A DNA stretch of 64,000 bases from PALSA-505 sp035308365 (lineage in GTDB: Bacteria; Actinomycetota; Actinomycetes; Streptosporangiales; Streptosporangiaceae), in assembly GCA_035308365.1 (NCBI GenBank), contig DATGGU010000012.1, positions 61,162 through 125,161 on the forward strand. Reading direction: 5' to 3'. The notes under the pieces were generated by a model, which saw only the letters and a program-made list of their open reading frames with translations, made no database searches and was not told the origin of the DNA. How positions within the stretch are numbered: position 1 is the first letter of the stretch; every line of letters begins with the position of its first letter. Of the stretch, positions 1-9,358 are shown in pieces. The position numbers and the translations under genes were made by a program.

Positions 1-3000
1 TGTCCGACAGGATGAAGGCCAGCCGTTCGGGCGGATGGCCGGGATCCAGCGGCACGTAGGCGCCGCCGGCCTTGGCGATGCCGAGCACCCCGGTCAGCAG
101 GTCGGCACCGTTGTCCAGGCAGAGCCCGACGCACGACTCCGGGCCGATGCCCAGGCCGCGCAGGTGCCGGGCGAGCCGGCCGGCCCGGTCGTCCAGGTCG
201 GCGTAGCTGACCTGGCGGCCGTCGGCGGTGACCACCGCGACCGCACCGGGCGTGGCCGCGGCCTGCTGCGCGAACAGTTCGGCCAAAGTGGCCGGGGGGT
301 GCGGCACCGCCGTGTCGTTCCACTCGGTGACCAGCCGCTCGTACTCACCGGCCGGCAGGTAGCTGGCCCGGGCGTCGCCGTCGGGATCGGCCGCCATCGC
401 CCGCAGAACCCGCCGGTACATGGCCGCCAGCCGCTCGCCGTCGGGCCGGCTGATCGCGGCCGGGTGGAACCGGACGGTCAGCAGGCCCTGCGCGAAGACG
501 CTCGTGGCCAGGCTGAACTCGACACAGCTGTCGTCGATGCTGGCGCCGAAGTCGACCTGCTCGGTGTCCACCGAGTGGAAGTCCAGGTAGTTGAACAGCA
601 CGTCGATCAGCCGGCCGCGGTCACCTGTCCTGGTCAGCTCCCGCTGCATGGCCAGCACCGGGTAGCGGCGGCACGGCCACAGCTCGGTCTCCTGGGCGAA
701 CACGTCGGCGGCCAGTTCCCGCCAGGTGCGCGCGGTCAGCCGGAACGGGAACGGCACGGTGTTCAGGAACAGCCCGGGCATCCTGTCGGCGCCGGTGGCC
801 TCGGGCCGGGTGTCACAGACCAGCCCGGTGAAGAACTCCGGCTCCGGCGTCAGCATGCTCAGCACCTTGAGGTGGGCGGCATGCAGCACGCTCTTGATGG
901 GCACCTCGGCCAGCTTGGCCAGGGCCCGCAGGTCGTCGGCCAGGTCGACGAACATGACCTGCAGGTGGCAAAGGCTGGCCGGCTCCCCGGGCGGGCCGGC
1001 CCAGCCGGTGGGCAGCGTGAACCGCGGGACGGTCTCGACGATCCGCCGCCAGTAGCCGCATTCCTCCGCCGAGGCGAGGGAGCGTTGCTCGGCGGCGATG
1101 AAGTCGGCGTACCTGATCGGCAGCGGCTGGTGCTCGGGCACCGGCCGGCCGTCCCGGATGAGCCGGTACCAGCCGATCAGATCCATCAGCATGAGGTGGT
1201 AGCCCCAGCCCTCCAGGATCGGATGGCACTCGGTAATGGTGATCTGCCAGCTCTCATCCGAAGTGACGTGGACGAACAGCCGGAACAGGGGCGGTGAGGC
1301 GATGTCGAACAGCCGCTCCTGCTCGGCCGTCATGTAGTCGCGCACGGCCCGGTCCCGGTCGTACGGGGACAGCGCCCGCAGGTCCTGGACGCCGACCGGG
1401 AGGTGGGCCGCCGCGTGCACGAGCTGCAGTGGAGTGGAGAAACCGGCCAGGTCGAAGCTGGTCCGCAGCATTTCCTGACGGTGCACCATCACCTGGGCGG
1501 CAGCCTGGAGGGCACGCAGCGAGAACGGCTGGCCGTCCTTGATCGTGTAGGTGGTGGCGTTGTGGTAGTAGTGGAGGTCGCCGCCGCCGAGCATCTCGAA
1601 CAGCATCCCGCGCTGCAGCATCGACAGCGGGTAGGCGTCCACCACCCCGGACGGGATCTTGACCCGGTCTTCGGCCGTGATCAGCTCGAACGGTGCCACC
1701 CGGGGTTGCGCCGCCGTCAGGGCCGGCCGGCCGGCCAGCAGCTCCGCCAGTCCGGCGACGGTGGAGTGCTCGAACAGGTCCTGTACCTGGACATTCATGC
1801 CGTCGTCGCGCAGCGCGCCGACGACGGCGACGGCGCTTACCGAGTCGCCGCCGAGGTCGAAGAAGTCGTCGTGGATCCCGGCCTCGTCCAGCTCCAGCAC
1901 CTGCCGGAACACCGCGGCAAGCCGCTCCTCGGCCGGGGTGCGCGGCGCGACGTGGGCGGCCGGGGCGGCGTCACGGCCGGGGCTGGGCAGCGCCCGGTAG
2001 TCCACCTTGCCGTTGCTGGTCAGCGGGATCGCCGGCACGGTCACGAACGTCGCGGGGACCATGTAGGGCGGCACGGTCCGCCCGGCGAACTCGCGCAGCT
2101 CGGCGTCGGCCGGCGGGCTGCCGTCCCCGGTGACGACGTATCCCACCAGCTTGTTGTCGTGAACCGCGACCGCCGCGTCGCGGACGGCCGGGTGGCGCCG
2201 CAGCGCGGCGGCGGCCTCGGCGGGCTCGATCCGGTACCCGCGCAGCTTGACCTGGCCGTCGGCCCGGCCGGTGAAGTCGATCACACCGTCGGGCAGCCGC
2301 CGGGCCAGGTCGCCGGTGCGGTACAGCCGGGCGCCGGGCCGGCCGTAGGGGTCGGCCACGAACCGCTGCGCGGTGAGGCCGGGCATTGCGTGGTAACCAT
2401 GGGCGAGCTGGGCTCCGCCGGCATACAGCTCGCCCACCACACCCACCGGTACCGGCCGGAGCCGTTCGTCGAGGATGTGCGCCGTGGTGTTCGGGATCGG
2501 GCGGCCGATCGGCACCAGCGCCTGCGCGCCGTCGCGGGCCGCGGGGCCGGCCACGCTGGCGACGCAGATCTCGGTCGGGCCGTACTCGTTGACCTGGTCC
2601 GCGCCGTCGGGACCGGCGAGTTCCTGCCAGCGCCGGGCCAGTGAGCTGGGGAAGCCCTCGCCGCCGACGACCAGGTGCGCCGCCAGCTTCGCTGCCTGGC
2701 CGGCGTCCAGCCCCAGGCACAGCAGCTCCAGGTGGGCCGGGGTGAGCTTGACGAAGCTGTACCGGCTACCAGAGTCCAGCGGGGCGGTCAGCTCCGCGGC
2801 CAGGTCGGCCAGGTCGAACCCGGGTGGCAGCAGGTGCACCGGCTGCCCGGCGAGCAACGGCGCGTACAGCGTGGTCACAGCCAGGTCGAAGGCGATGGAC
2901 GACAGCAGCGGCGCGCCGGAGCAACCGGGTTCGGCGTAGGAGCCGGCGGCCCAGGCCAGGTAGTTCAGCAGCCCGCCGTGGCTGACCAGCACGCCCTTGG

Positions 3001-4960
3001 GTGCACCCGTGCTGCCCGAGGTGTAGATGAGGTAGGCCAGGTCACCGGGCCGCACCTGGCCGGCGGGTCCGGTGGCCGGCTGGGCATCCAGCTCCGGGCC
3101 GTCCACGTCGGTGAGCACCAGGCCGGTGGCCAGCCCGGCCGGCACCCGGCCGAGCTGCCCGGACGCGGTGACAAGCAGCGCGGCGCCGCAGTCGCGGAGC
3201 ACGTGACCGAGCCTGCCCGGCGGGTCACCCGGATCCAGCGGCACGTAGGCGCACCCGGCCCGCCACACGCCGAGCAGCACCGGCAGCAGATCCTCACCCC
3301 GCTCCAGGCAGACCCCGACCACCGAGCCCGGCCGCAGGCCACGGCCGAGCAGCAGGTGCGCGACCTGGCTGGCTCTCGCGTCGAGGCCGGCATAGCTGAT
3401 CCGGGTGGTGCCCGCGGTCACCGCGGTTGCGTCCGGGGTCCGCCGGGCCCAGGCGGCGACCACCTCGGCGACCGGCGCCCAGGGGCGTTCCACGGTCCCG
3501 CCGCCGGCCTCGGCCAGCAGCCAGCGGCGCTCGGCCTCGTCCAGCATCTCCAGCGCGGACAGCCGCCGGTGTGGGGCGGCGGCGATGGCCTCAACCAGCC
3601 GCAGGTAGTGCCCGGCCATCCGGGCGGCGGTGGCCGGATCGAACAGGGACGTCGCGTACTCCAGGCTGCCGCGCAGCGAGCCGCCGGCGGACTCGGCCAG
3701 CTCCAGCCGCAGGTCATGCTTGGCGATCGAGCCGAGCAGGTCCATCGGCTCGATCCGCAGCCCATGCGCGTGCACGGTGTCCGGCCACGCCTCCACCAGG
3801 TCGAACATGACCTGGAACAGCGGGGTGTGGGACAGCTTGCGGCCGCCGCCGGACTGGTCGACCAGCGTCTGCAGCGGTGCTTCCTGGTGGCTGATGGCGT
3901 CCAGCACCGTCTGCCGGTTGCCGTCGAGCAGCTCCGCGAACGTGGGGTCGCCGTGCCACCGGGCCCGCAGCACGACCGTGTCGAGGAAGAAGCCCGCCAC
4001 ATCCCGCAGCTCGGGAAGGTTGCGCGCGGTCAGCGCGGTGCCGACCGCCACGTCGCGCTGCCCGGCGTAGCGGCCGAGCATGAGCTGGAACGCGGTCAGC
4101 GTCACCACGAACAGCGTTGTGTTCCGCTGCCGCGCCAGCTCCCGAAGCCGCTCCGCCGTCGCCGCGGGGACGGTGATCGCGGCGCGGTCGCCGGCCCAGT
4201 CGCGCACGGCACCGCGCGGCCGGTCGGTGGGCAGCCGCAGCGGCGCCAGCCCGGCGAGCTGGTCCCGCCAGTACGCCAGGTGCCCGGCGAGCAGATCGCC
4301 GGCCAGCCGGTTGCGCTGCCAGATCGCGTAGTCGGCGTACTGCACCGGCAGCGGTGGCAGCGCCGCGGGCCGCCCGGCGATCGCCGCGCCGTAGTACTCC
4401 AGCAGCTCCCGCATGACAATGCCCAGCGACCAGCCGTCGGCGGCGATGTGGTGCAGGGTGATGGCCAGGATGTGGTCGTCGTCCGCCAGCTTGATCACCC
4501 GGACCCGCGCCGGGTGGGCCAGGCTGAGATCGAACGGCGTGGTGATGTCCCGGCGGGCCAGCTCGGCCGCCTGCTCAAGGCGGACGTCCGCGGACACCTC
4601 AGTCAGGTCGCTGACCGGGATGCCGGCCGGGCGCGGTGGGTCGATCACCTGAACCGGCCTGGCATCGCTGAGCCGGTAGCGGGTGCGCAGGATCTCGTTC
4701 CGGCCGATCACCTGCCAGTAGGCGCTGCGCAGGGCGTCGATGTCCAGCGCGCCGCGCAGCCGCACCACCAGCGGCACCTGGTATTCGGTGCTGTCCGGTG
4801 CGAGCTGGCTGAGGAACCACAGCCGCTCCTGGCCGAACGACAGCGGCAGCCGTCCCGAGCGGTCCGCGGCCGGGATGACCGGGCGCCGGGCGCTTCGGCG
4901 CCGTCCGGCCAGCCGCTGCCGGACGAGTTCTTCGCGGGCCTCGTCCAGTGCACTGCTCAC
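1..4960 (-). CDS. Non-ribosomal peptide synthetase, C-A-T-C-A..., 3' end outside window
   Basis: NRPS running off the left edge; about 1,653 codons are visible. The GTG start at 4960 follows AAGGAG and overlaps the stop of the upstream CmlA-like gene by 4 bases, so the two are probably translationally coupled. Domain order: condensation C1 (residues about 29-460, HHIAADG near 170), adenylation A1 (about 480-1000, YTSGSTG near 650), carrier protein (GGDS, Ser about 1039), a condensation-like C2 (about 1090-1530), then the beginning of a second A domain. Aligning A1 by eye to GrsA gives the specificity code DLTKVGEVAK, close to published asparagine codes (aspartate second). C2 reads CHPILEG where HHxxxDG is expected. 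Because the protein begins with a C domain it is not an initiation module; its donor must come from another protein. Function is firm, substrate is inference. Confidence 0.95.
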   Translation of the reverse strand, partial: MSSALDEAREELVRQRLAGRRRSARRPVIPAADRSGRLPLSFGQERLWFLSQLAPDSTEYQVPLVVRLRGALDIDALRSAYWQVIGRNEILRTRYRLSDARPVQVIDPPRPAGIPVSDLTEVSADVRLEQAAELARRDITTPFDLSLAHPARVRVIKLADDDHILAITLHHIAADGWSLGIVMRELLEYYGAAIAGRPAALPPLPVQYADYAIWQRNRLAGDLLAGHLAYWRDQLAGLAPLRLPTDRPRGAVRDWAGDRAAITVPAATAERLRELARQRNTTLFVVTLTAFQLMLGRYAGQRDVAVGTALTARNLPELRDVAGFFLDTVVLRARWHGDPTFAELLDGNRQTVLDAISHQEAPLQTLVDQSGGGRKLSHTPLFQVMFDLVEAWPDTVHAHGLRIEPMDLLGSIAKHDLRLELAESAGGSLRGSLEYATSLFDPATAARMAGHYLRLVEAIAAAPHRRLSALEMLDEAERRWLLAEAGGGTVERPWAPVAEVVAAWARRTPDATAVTAGTTRISYAGLDARASQVAHLLLGRGLRPGSVVGVCLERGEDLLPVLLGVWRAGCAYVPLDPGDPPGRLGHVLRDCGAALLVTASGQLGRVPAGLATGLVLTDVDGPELDAQPATGPAGQVRPGDLAYLIYTSGSTGAPKGVLVSHGGLLNYLAWAAGSYAEPGCSGAPLLSSIAFDLAVTTLYAPLLAGQPVHLLPPGFDLADLAAELTAPLDSGSRYSFVKLTPAHLELLCLGLDAGQAAKLAAHLVVGGEGFPSSLARRWQELAGPDGADQVNEYGPTEICVASVAGPAARDGAQALVPIGRPIPNTTAHILDERLRPVPVGVVGELYAGGAQLAHGYHAMPGLTAQRFVADPYGRPGARLYRTGDLARRLPDGVIDFTGRADGQVKLRGYRIEPAEAAAALRRHPAVRDAAVAVHDNKLVGYVVTGDGSPPADAELREFAGRTVPPYMVPATFVTVPAIPLTSNGKVDYRALPSPGRDAAPAAHVAPRTPAEERLAAVFRQVLELDEAGIHDDFFDLGGDSVSAVAVVGALRDDGMNVQVQDLFEHSTVAGLAELLAGRPALTAAQPRVAPFELITAEDRVKIPSGVVDAYPLSMLQRGMLFEMLGGGDLHYYHNATTYTIKDGQPFSLRALQAAAQVMVHRQEMLRTSFDLAGFSTPLQLVHAAAHLPVGVQDLRALSPYDRDRAVRDYMTAEQERLFDIASPPLFRLFVHVTSDESWQITITECHPILEGWGYHLMLMDLIGWYRLIRDGRPVPEHQPLPIRYADFIAAEQRSLASAEECGYWRRIVETVPRFTLPTGWAGPPGEPASLCHLQVMFVDLADDLRALAKLAEVPIKSVLHAAHLKVLSMLTPEPEFFTGLVCDTRPEATGADRMPGLFLNTVPFPFRLTARTWRELAADVFAQETELWPCRRYPVLAMQRELTRTGDRGRLIDVLFNYLDFHSVDTEQVDFGASIDDSCVEFSLATSVFAQGLLTVRFHPAAISRPDGERLAAMYRRVLRAMAADPDGDARASYLPAGEYERLVTEWNDTAVPHPPATLAELFAQQAAATPGAVAVVTADGRQVSYADLDDRAGRLARHLRGLGIGPESCVGLCLDNGADLLTGVLGIAKAGGAYVPLDPGHPPERLAFILSD

Positions 4961-6543
4961 CACCGAAGCTCCTTGCGGACGAGCAGGTGCTCGGCCCGCA
5001 CGCCCCGGCCGGCGCAGTCGGCGAGGAACCGGTTCACCTGCTGGAGCTGGTAGGACTCCGGCGTGTAACTCGTCGCCATCACGTGCTGCAGCCAGTCCTC
5101 CTCGCCCATGGCGTAGACGTATGCCTCGCGCGCCCCCAGCCGCTGGACGATCTCGCCGGCCTGCGCGGCGTCGGAACCGGACATCTTGCGGGTGCTGCTC
5201 ATCTTGCGCGGCACCGGCTGGGTGAACAGCGCGCCGTAGAGCCAGTTCAGTGGCGCCCCGTCGCATTCCATTCCGATGAATGCGATGTCGGTGGGGCCGG
5301 TGGCCGCGCTTATGCCGCGATACAGCTCCGGCTGCTGGGCCGACGAGTCGACCCCGATGAAGACCCCGCGGCCGGCCAGCGATATCCAGTATGTGGTCTT
5401 CGCCCGGATGTCGAGATCGCAGTGTTCGCCGGCGAACGGAGTGGCCACGATCCGGCCGCCGTCAAATGGCAGCTCGTCGAAGTCATCCACCTCGGTGACG
5501 GTGAATCCGAGTCGCTGCAATGCGAGTCTCAGTGACGGATCCTGAAGCTGCCCGGACCCATTGCGCGGCACCACGACCAGCTCAATCTTGTGACGTAGCT
5601 GAAGCAGCGTCTCAAGCACGAAGTGATCTTGATGCCCGTGGGTGATCAGGCAGTAGTCGATGCGATCCGGCAGGTCGACATGGGTGAACCGGTCACCGGC
5701 CGCATGGTTGGAGCTGATGAACGGATCGACGAGAATAGAGACGCTTTCGCTTTGCAACAGCAGGCAGGCGTGCCCCAGATACCGGATCCGGCCGCCCGAT
5801 GTTATCCCCCGGCCGTTCGTCATCACCGGATCTTCGGTAAGGAAACCGCGTAGTTTCTCCACATCCGTTCGTTCTTTTATTTCTAGAATTTCCAGAATAC
5901 TTTCATAAGGTTCGGGGTGATCCCGGCACCGGAAGAAACCATCGATTCCTGGATGGTCCAGCGGCAGCGGGAGGTGCAGCCCCCCCGGCCCGTCCAGCCG
6001 TGGCGTGCTGAGGATGAACGGTGGCAGCGACCCGTCGTCGATGGTCAGGTGGACCGACTGCCGGTCGGCCCGGTAGTAATGGCTCCGGTAGAGCAGCGGT
6101 TCGAGCAGCCGCACCGACGGCTGGTTGTCCAGGTCGTAGACCAGTTCGGCGTACCCGCGCAGGGCGGCGGGCAACTGCTGGTACAGCGGGGTCAGCGCAT
6201 AGCCGGTGGCGTTCGCCCGCAGCAACTGGCCGGTCTCTTTGACGGCGGCGGCCAGGCCGAGCTCCGGCTGGCAGTGCCGCTGGATCTCCTCACGCAGGCG
6301 GCGGACCTCACCGGCCCGGCTGACCGGGACGTCGACGAAGGAGCCGCCTCTCATCCGGGGATTGGCCACGGCGGCCTGGTGCGTCTCCGGATGGGCGAGG
6401 TAGGAGTCCAGGGTCGGGAGCTGCAGGTTCGCCAGGTTCATCGCGGCCTGCACCGGGGCGATGAGGTGCAGCCAGGCGACGAACTGGTTGACCAGGCCCT
6501 CGATCCGTACGTTCGGCTTCACGTACAGCGGATCGCTGCTCAT
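4957..6543 (-). CDS. CmlA-like diiron beta-hydroxylase (metallo-beta-lactamase fold)
   Basis: 528-residue protein beginning MSSDPLYVK. The ATG at 6543 is chosen because GGGGAG precedes it; the longer open frame upstream has shadow-like composition and runs into the neighbouring gene. An all-helical N-terminal half (residues about 1-250) is followed by a metallo-beta-lactamase domain with THGHQDH at about 302-308, an FAGEH segment near 370 and GVDSS near 397, which fit the metal ligands of CmlA. CmlA (532 residues, chloramphenicol pathway) hydroxylates the beta carbon of an amino acid while it is bound to an NRPS carrier domain. The 4-base overlap with the NRPS start argues that this enzyme works on that synthetase, whose A1 code looks asparagine-like; beta-hydroxyasparagine is therefore a reasonable guess. 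Family assignment is by motif and length. Confidence 0.85.
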   Translation of the reverse strand: MSSDPLYVKPNVRIEGLVNQFVAWLHLIAPVQAAMNLANLQLPTLDSYLAHPETHQAAVANPRMRGGSFVDVPVSRAGEVRRLREEIQRHCQPELGLAAAVKETGQLLRANATGYALTPLYQQLPAALRGYAELVYDLDNQPSVRLLEPLLYRSHYYRADRQSVHLTIDDGSLPPFILSTPRLDGPGGLHLPLPLDHPGIDGFFRCRDHPEPYESILEILEIKERTDVEKLRGFLTEDPVMTNGRGITSGGRIRYLGHACLLLQSESVSILVDPFISSNHAAGDRFTHVDLPDRIDYCLITHGHQDHFVLETLLQLRHKIELVVVPRNGSGQLQDPSLRLALQRLGFTVTEVDDFDELPFDGGRIVATPFAGEHCDLDIRAKTTYWISLAGRGVFIGVDSSAQQPELYRGISAATGPTDIAFIGMECDGAPLNWLYGALFTQPVPRKMSSTRKMSGSDAAQAGEIVQRLGAREAYVYAMGEEDWLQHVMATSYTPESYQLQQVNRFLADCAGRGVRAEHLLVRKELRW

Positions 6544-6641
6544 CGGCTCCCCACCGTGTTTCGTGGCCGTCCGGGCACGGCCTGCTGAGACATTCAGCCT
6601 GCTAAGACCTTCAGCGACCGGACAAGGCGGGTGGCCGCGGC

Positions 6642-6657
6642 TGGCAATAAGTCGCCA
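6642..6657. promoter_or_regulatory. 16-bp palindrome, site 1 of a cluster-wide motif
   Basis: TGGCAA-TAAG-TCGCCA, 99 bp upstream of the CmlA-like start and just outside the stop of the flavin monooxygenase gene. It is one of five copies of TGGCNA-N4-TNGCCA in this window, all in promoter-type positions, so it is a candidate operator or activator site for the CmlA-NRPS transcription unit. Confidence 0.7.
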
Positions 6658-6667
6658 GGTCACCCTG

Positions 6668-8272
6668 TTACGTCGCGGGCTGGCCTGGCTGGGTGGCGCG
6701 GGTGAGCATCCGGGTGACGGCGTGCAGGGCGGGCTTGGTGTACTGCGGCTTGTCCCACTCGTTTTCCAGGTCCTCGGGCACGTGGTAGGTGTCTGTGAGC
6801 TGGCCGCCGGTGTACAGCCGGAGCACCGGGTGGATGAACTGGCTGGTCGTCCCGTCCTCGGGATCGCGCGGGAAGTTGAACGGGTCACTGCCCGGCGGCA
6901 GGTGCCCGTACTCCATCGTGACCACCAGCATGGCGCGGCCCGCCCACGGCTGGTAGTCCAGCGCGTAGTGCGTGGTCGTGTCCCGGTGGCAGACGATCTG
7001 CCCGTCCGGCTCGTCCAGCAGGTACACGTCGGCGAGCAGGGCCGGGAGCTGGAAGATCGACGAGGCGTTGCTGGCCCGGTCGATGATCATGCTGGTCAGC
7101 GCCGCCGCCGAAGTGCCGACGGGCTCGCCGGGCCTGCGCCATCCGTGGTAGCGCTCGCGCAGGATCTCGCTGAGCAGCCTGATGCAGTAGCGAAAGCCGT
7201 GGATGAACCCGGAGAAGGACTGCTTGTAGTCACGGGCCTGCATCAGCGTGCCGGCGAAGTACAGCCCGGGGACGCTGGCCGACTCCCAGGAACTGGTCAT
7301 GGCCGGCCAGCGGCCCTCATGGCAGGTGTCCACGCGGCAGCCCGGGCCGAAGATGCCGAAGTCGAAGCGGAACCCGCAGCACAGCAGGACCCGGTCCACC
7401 ACCAGATCCCAGGCCTGGCCCTTGGCGTGCGAATACTTGAAGAACACCCGGCGCCCCCCGCCGGGCAGCGGCTCGATGCGCACCAGCGTCCCGTCGAGCA
7501 CGGTGTTCTGCATCTTGAGCTGATAGGAGTCCAGCGTGTTGTTGTAGACCGCGCGGATGTCGCTGACATGGTGCGTGGTCCAGGCCAGCCGCACCGGGTG
7601 TGGGCTGAGGCAGTGCACGCTCGCGGCCGTGGGGAAGAGGTTCTCGGCGGTCTCCATGCCGGAGTTGCCCTTGCCGACGATGAGAACGCGCTGGTTGACG
7701 TAGTCCGACGGGTTGGTGGACAGCGTGGCGTACTGCTCACACAGCTCGGCGCCCGGCACGTCGGGGGTGTGCGGGACGGTATGGCCGGTGGCGATGATGA
7801 CCCGGCGCGCCCGCAGCTCCCGCCCGTCGGCCAGGCGGACGCCGAAGGTCCCGCCCGGGTCGCGGTCGACCGAGACGACATGCGCGTGTTCGAGCACGTT
7901 CAGGCCGAACCGGTCGCGGAAGTCCCGCAGGTAGCTGACCAGCACGTCGGCGTGCGGGAAATAATCGTCGGTGTAGTCGGTGAATAGCTGGGTCAGCCCG
8001 TCGGTGAGCAGCGAATTCCAGTCCCAGCGAAGGTTCTTGTCCCGGTCGGTGAATCCGGTGTGCACCTTGTTGTTGGAGATCAGCCTCCGGTGCCGGGGAA
8101 ATACGCTGAAGAAGTGCCCGGTCTGCTGGGATTCGAGCACGATATAGTCGAGCCCGGCCCGGTGGAGAAAGTATGCCAACTGCAGCCCGCCGGGCCCGGC
8201 GCCGACGATGACATAGTCGCGCAGCCGCTGCGTGAGCGGGGTATCGGTGTCAATATGCGAACGGGTCGCCAT
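6668..8272 (-). CDS. Class B-like FAD/NAD(P)H monooxygenase
   Basis: 534 residues; ATG at 8272 preceded by GGAGGG. An FAD-binding Rossmann motif (VGAGPGG) lies near residues 23-29 and a second nucleotide-binding motif (VGKGNSGMETAENL) near residue 200, with an intervening ATGH segment. This two-dinucleotide layout is that of flavin N-hydroxylating/Baeyer-Villiger-type enzymes and of the FOXRED2-like group. It probably oxidises a precursor or the assembled peptide of the neighbouring NRPS-PKS cluster, possibly an amine or amide nitrogen, but the sequence does not fix the substrate. It reads away from the ABC transporter genes, and the 16-bp palindrome at 8387-8404 lies in the shared promoter region. 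Confidence 0.8.
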   Translation of the reverse strand: MATRSHIDTDTPLTQRLRDYVIVGAGPGGLQLAYFLHRAGLDYIVLESQQTGHFFSVFPRHRRLISNNKVHTGFTDRDKNLRWDWNSLLTDGLTQLFTDYTDDYFPHADVLVSYLRDFRDRFGLNVLEHAHVVSVDRDPGGTFGVRLADGRELRARRVIIATGHTVPHTPDVPGAELCEQYATLSTNPSDYVNQRVLIVGKGNSGMETAENLFPTAASVHCLSPHPVRLAWTTHHVSDIRAVYNNTLDSYQLKMQNTVLDGTLVRIEPLPGGGRRVFFKYSHAKGQAWDLVVDRVLLCCGFRFDFGIFGPGCRVDTCHEGRWPAMTSSWESASVPGLYFAGTLMQARDYKQSFSGFIHGFRYCIRLLSEILRERYHGWRRPGEPVGTSAAALTSMIIDRASNASSIFQLPALLADVYLLDEPDGQIVCHRDTTTHYALDYQPWAGRAMLVVTMEYGHLPPGSDPFNFPRDPEDGTTSQFIHPVLRLYTGGQLTDTYHVPEDLENEWDKPQYTKPALHAVTRMLTRATQPGQPAT

Positions 8273-8386
8273 CTTTGGCCCTCCCTATGATCAACGGGCC
8301 ACCGGCACCGGCTGGCAAGTGCTGGGCTGGAGGTGCTCGCCAGGTGAGCCTATGGCGCATAGTGGCTGCGGTAACCCCGGGTACCG

Positions 8387-8404
8387 GTGGCGAAAACTCG
8401 CCAC
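8387..8404. promoter_or_regulatory. Palindrome, site 2 of the cluster-wide motif
   Basis: GTGGCGA-AAAC-TCGCCAC, a perfect 7+4+7 palindrome containing the shared TGGCGA-N4-TCGCCA core. It lies in the 147-bp gap between the divergent flavin monooxygenase (start 8272, 115 bp away) and the ABC exporter operon (start 8420). It could control both directions. Confidence 0.75.
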
Positions 8405-8419
8405 TGGCCATGCTGACGT

Positions 8420-9358
8420 GTGAATACAGTGAGTGCCACGATGGCTGTGGCAGCAGATGACATGCCTGCGGGCGCCATCGCAATGATTGAACCGGTGGAA
8501 ATGGGACGGATACCAGACAGCGCGGTGCGGGTGCGCAATCTCCGCAAAAGGTATGAGCCGATTGTCGCGCTGGACGGGATCGACCTGGACATAGCACGCG
8601 GCGAGGTCTTTGCCCTGCTCGGTCCCAATGGAGCCGGCAAGACCACCGCGGTGGAGATCCTGGAGGGTCACCGTGACCGCGACGCCGGTGAGGTCGAGGT
8701 GCTGGGCGAGGACCCGGCCGGAGCCGGCCGCGAGTGGCGGTCCCGGATCGGCATCGTGCTGCAGACCGCGTACGACACCGCCGAGCTGACCGTCGCGGAG
8801 TCGGTCCGGCATTTCGCCCGCTACTACCCCAGCTCGCGTGACCCGGACGAGACGATCGCAACGGTGGGCCTGGCCGGCCGGGCGGACAGCAGGATCCGCC
8901 ACCTGTCACCCGGCCTGCGCCGCCGCCTCGACGTCGCGCTCGGCATCATCGGCGCCCCGGAGCTGCTCTTCCTGGACGAACCGACGACCGGGTTCGATCC
9001 CGAGGCCCGCAAGCAGTTCTGGCAGCTCGTGAAGCAGCTCGCCAACGAGGGCACCACGATCCTGCTGACCACCCACTATCTCGAAGAGGCCGAATACCTC
9101 GCCGACCGGGTCGGCGTCCTGGTTAACGGCAAGGTGGTCGCGGCCGGCGAGCTGTCCGAGCTGGCCGCCGCCCGCCGCGCCACGGTCACGGTGAGCTGGC
9201 GCGGGCCCGATGGCCGCCAGGCGGTGCAGACCTCGGCCCCGACGAAGCTGATCGTCGAGCTGTCCGAGCGGTTCGGCGGCGAGGTGCCGGAGCTGGGGAT
9301 CGTCCGTCCCACGCTGGAGGACACGTACTTCGATCTGGTCGAGGGGGCTTCGCGGTGA
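8420..9358 (+). CDS. ABC transporter ATP-binding protein, DrrA type
   Basis: ATPase subunit of about 312 residues. Walker A is GPNGAGKTT near residue 73, the signature region is LSPGLRRRLDVA (a variant of LSGGQ), and Walker B is LLFLDEPTTGFDP followed by the H-loop TTHYLEEAE. The C-terminal extension after residue 230 resembles drug-exporting DrrA proteins. The gene overlaps the downstream permease by 4 bases (stop 9356-9358, GTG 9355), so the pair forms one exporter, probably for self-resistance or secretion of the peptide product. The start is uncertain: GTG at 8420 gives the longest frame, but ATG at 8441 or 8483 is possible and none has a strong ribosome binding site. Confidence 0.9.
   Translation: MNTVSATMAVAADDMPAGAIAMIEPVEMGRIPDSAVRVRNLRKRYEPIVALDGIDLDIARGEVFALLGPNGAGKTTAVEILEGHRDRDAGEVEVLGEDPAGAGREWRSRIGIVLQTAYDTAELTVAESVRHFARYYPSSRDPDETIATVGLAGRADSRIRHLSPGLRRRLDVALGIIGAPELLFLDEPTTGFDPEARKQFWQLVKQLANEGTTILLTTHYLEEAEYLADRVGVLVNGKVVAAGELSELAAARRATVTVSWRGPDGRQAVQTSAPTKLIVELSERFGGEVPELGIVRPTLEDTYFDLVEGASR

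Noticed and set aside
5053..6888. Longer 643-residue version of the CmlA-like protein
   Set aside because: The extra N-terminal residues have Arg/Pro/Ser-rich shadow composition and overlap the flavin monooxygenase; the ATG at 6543 has a good ribosome binding site.
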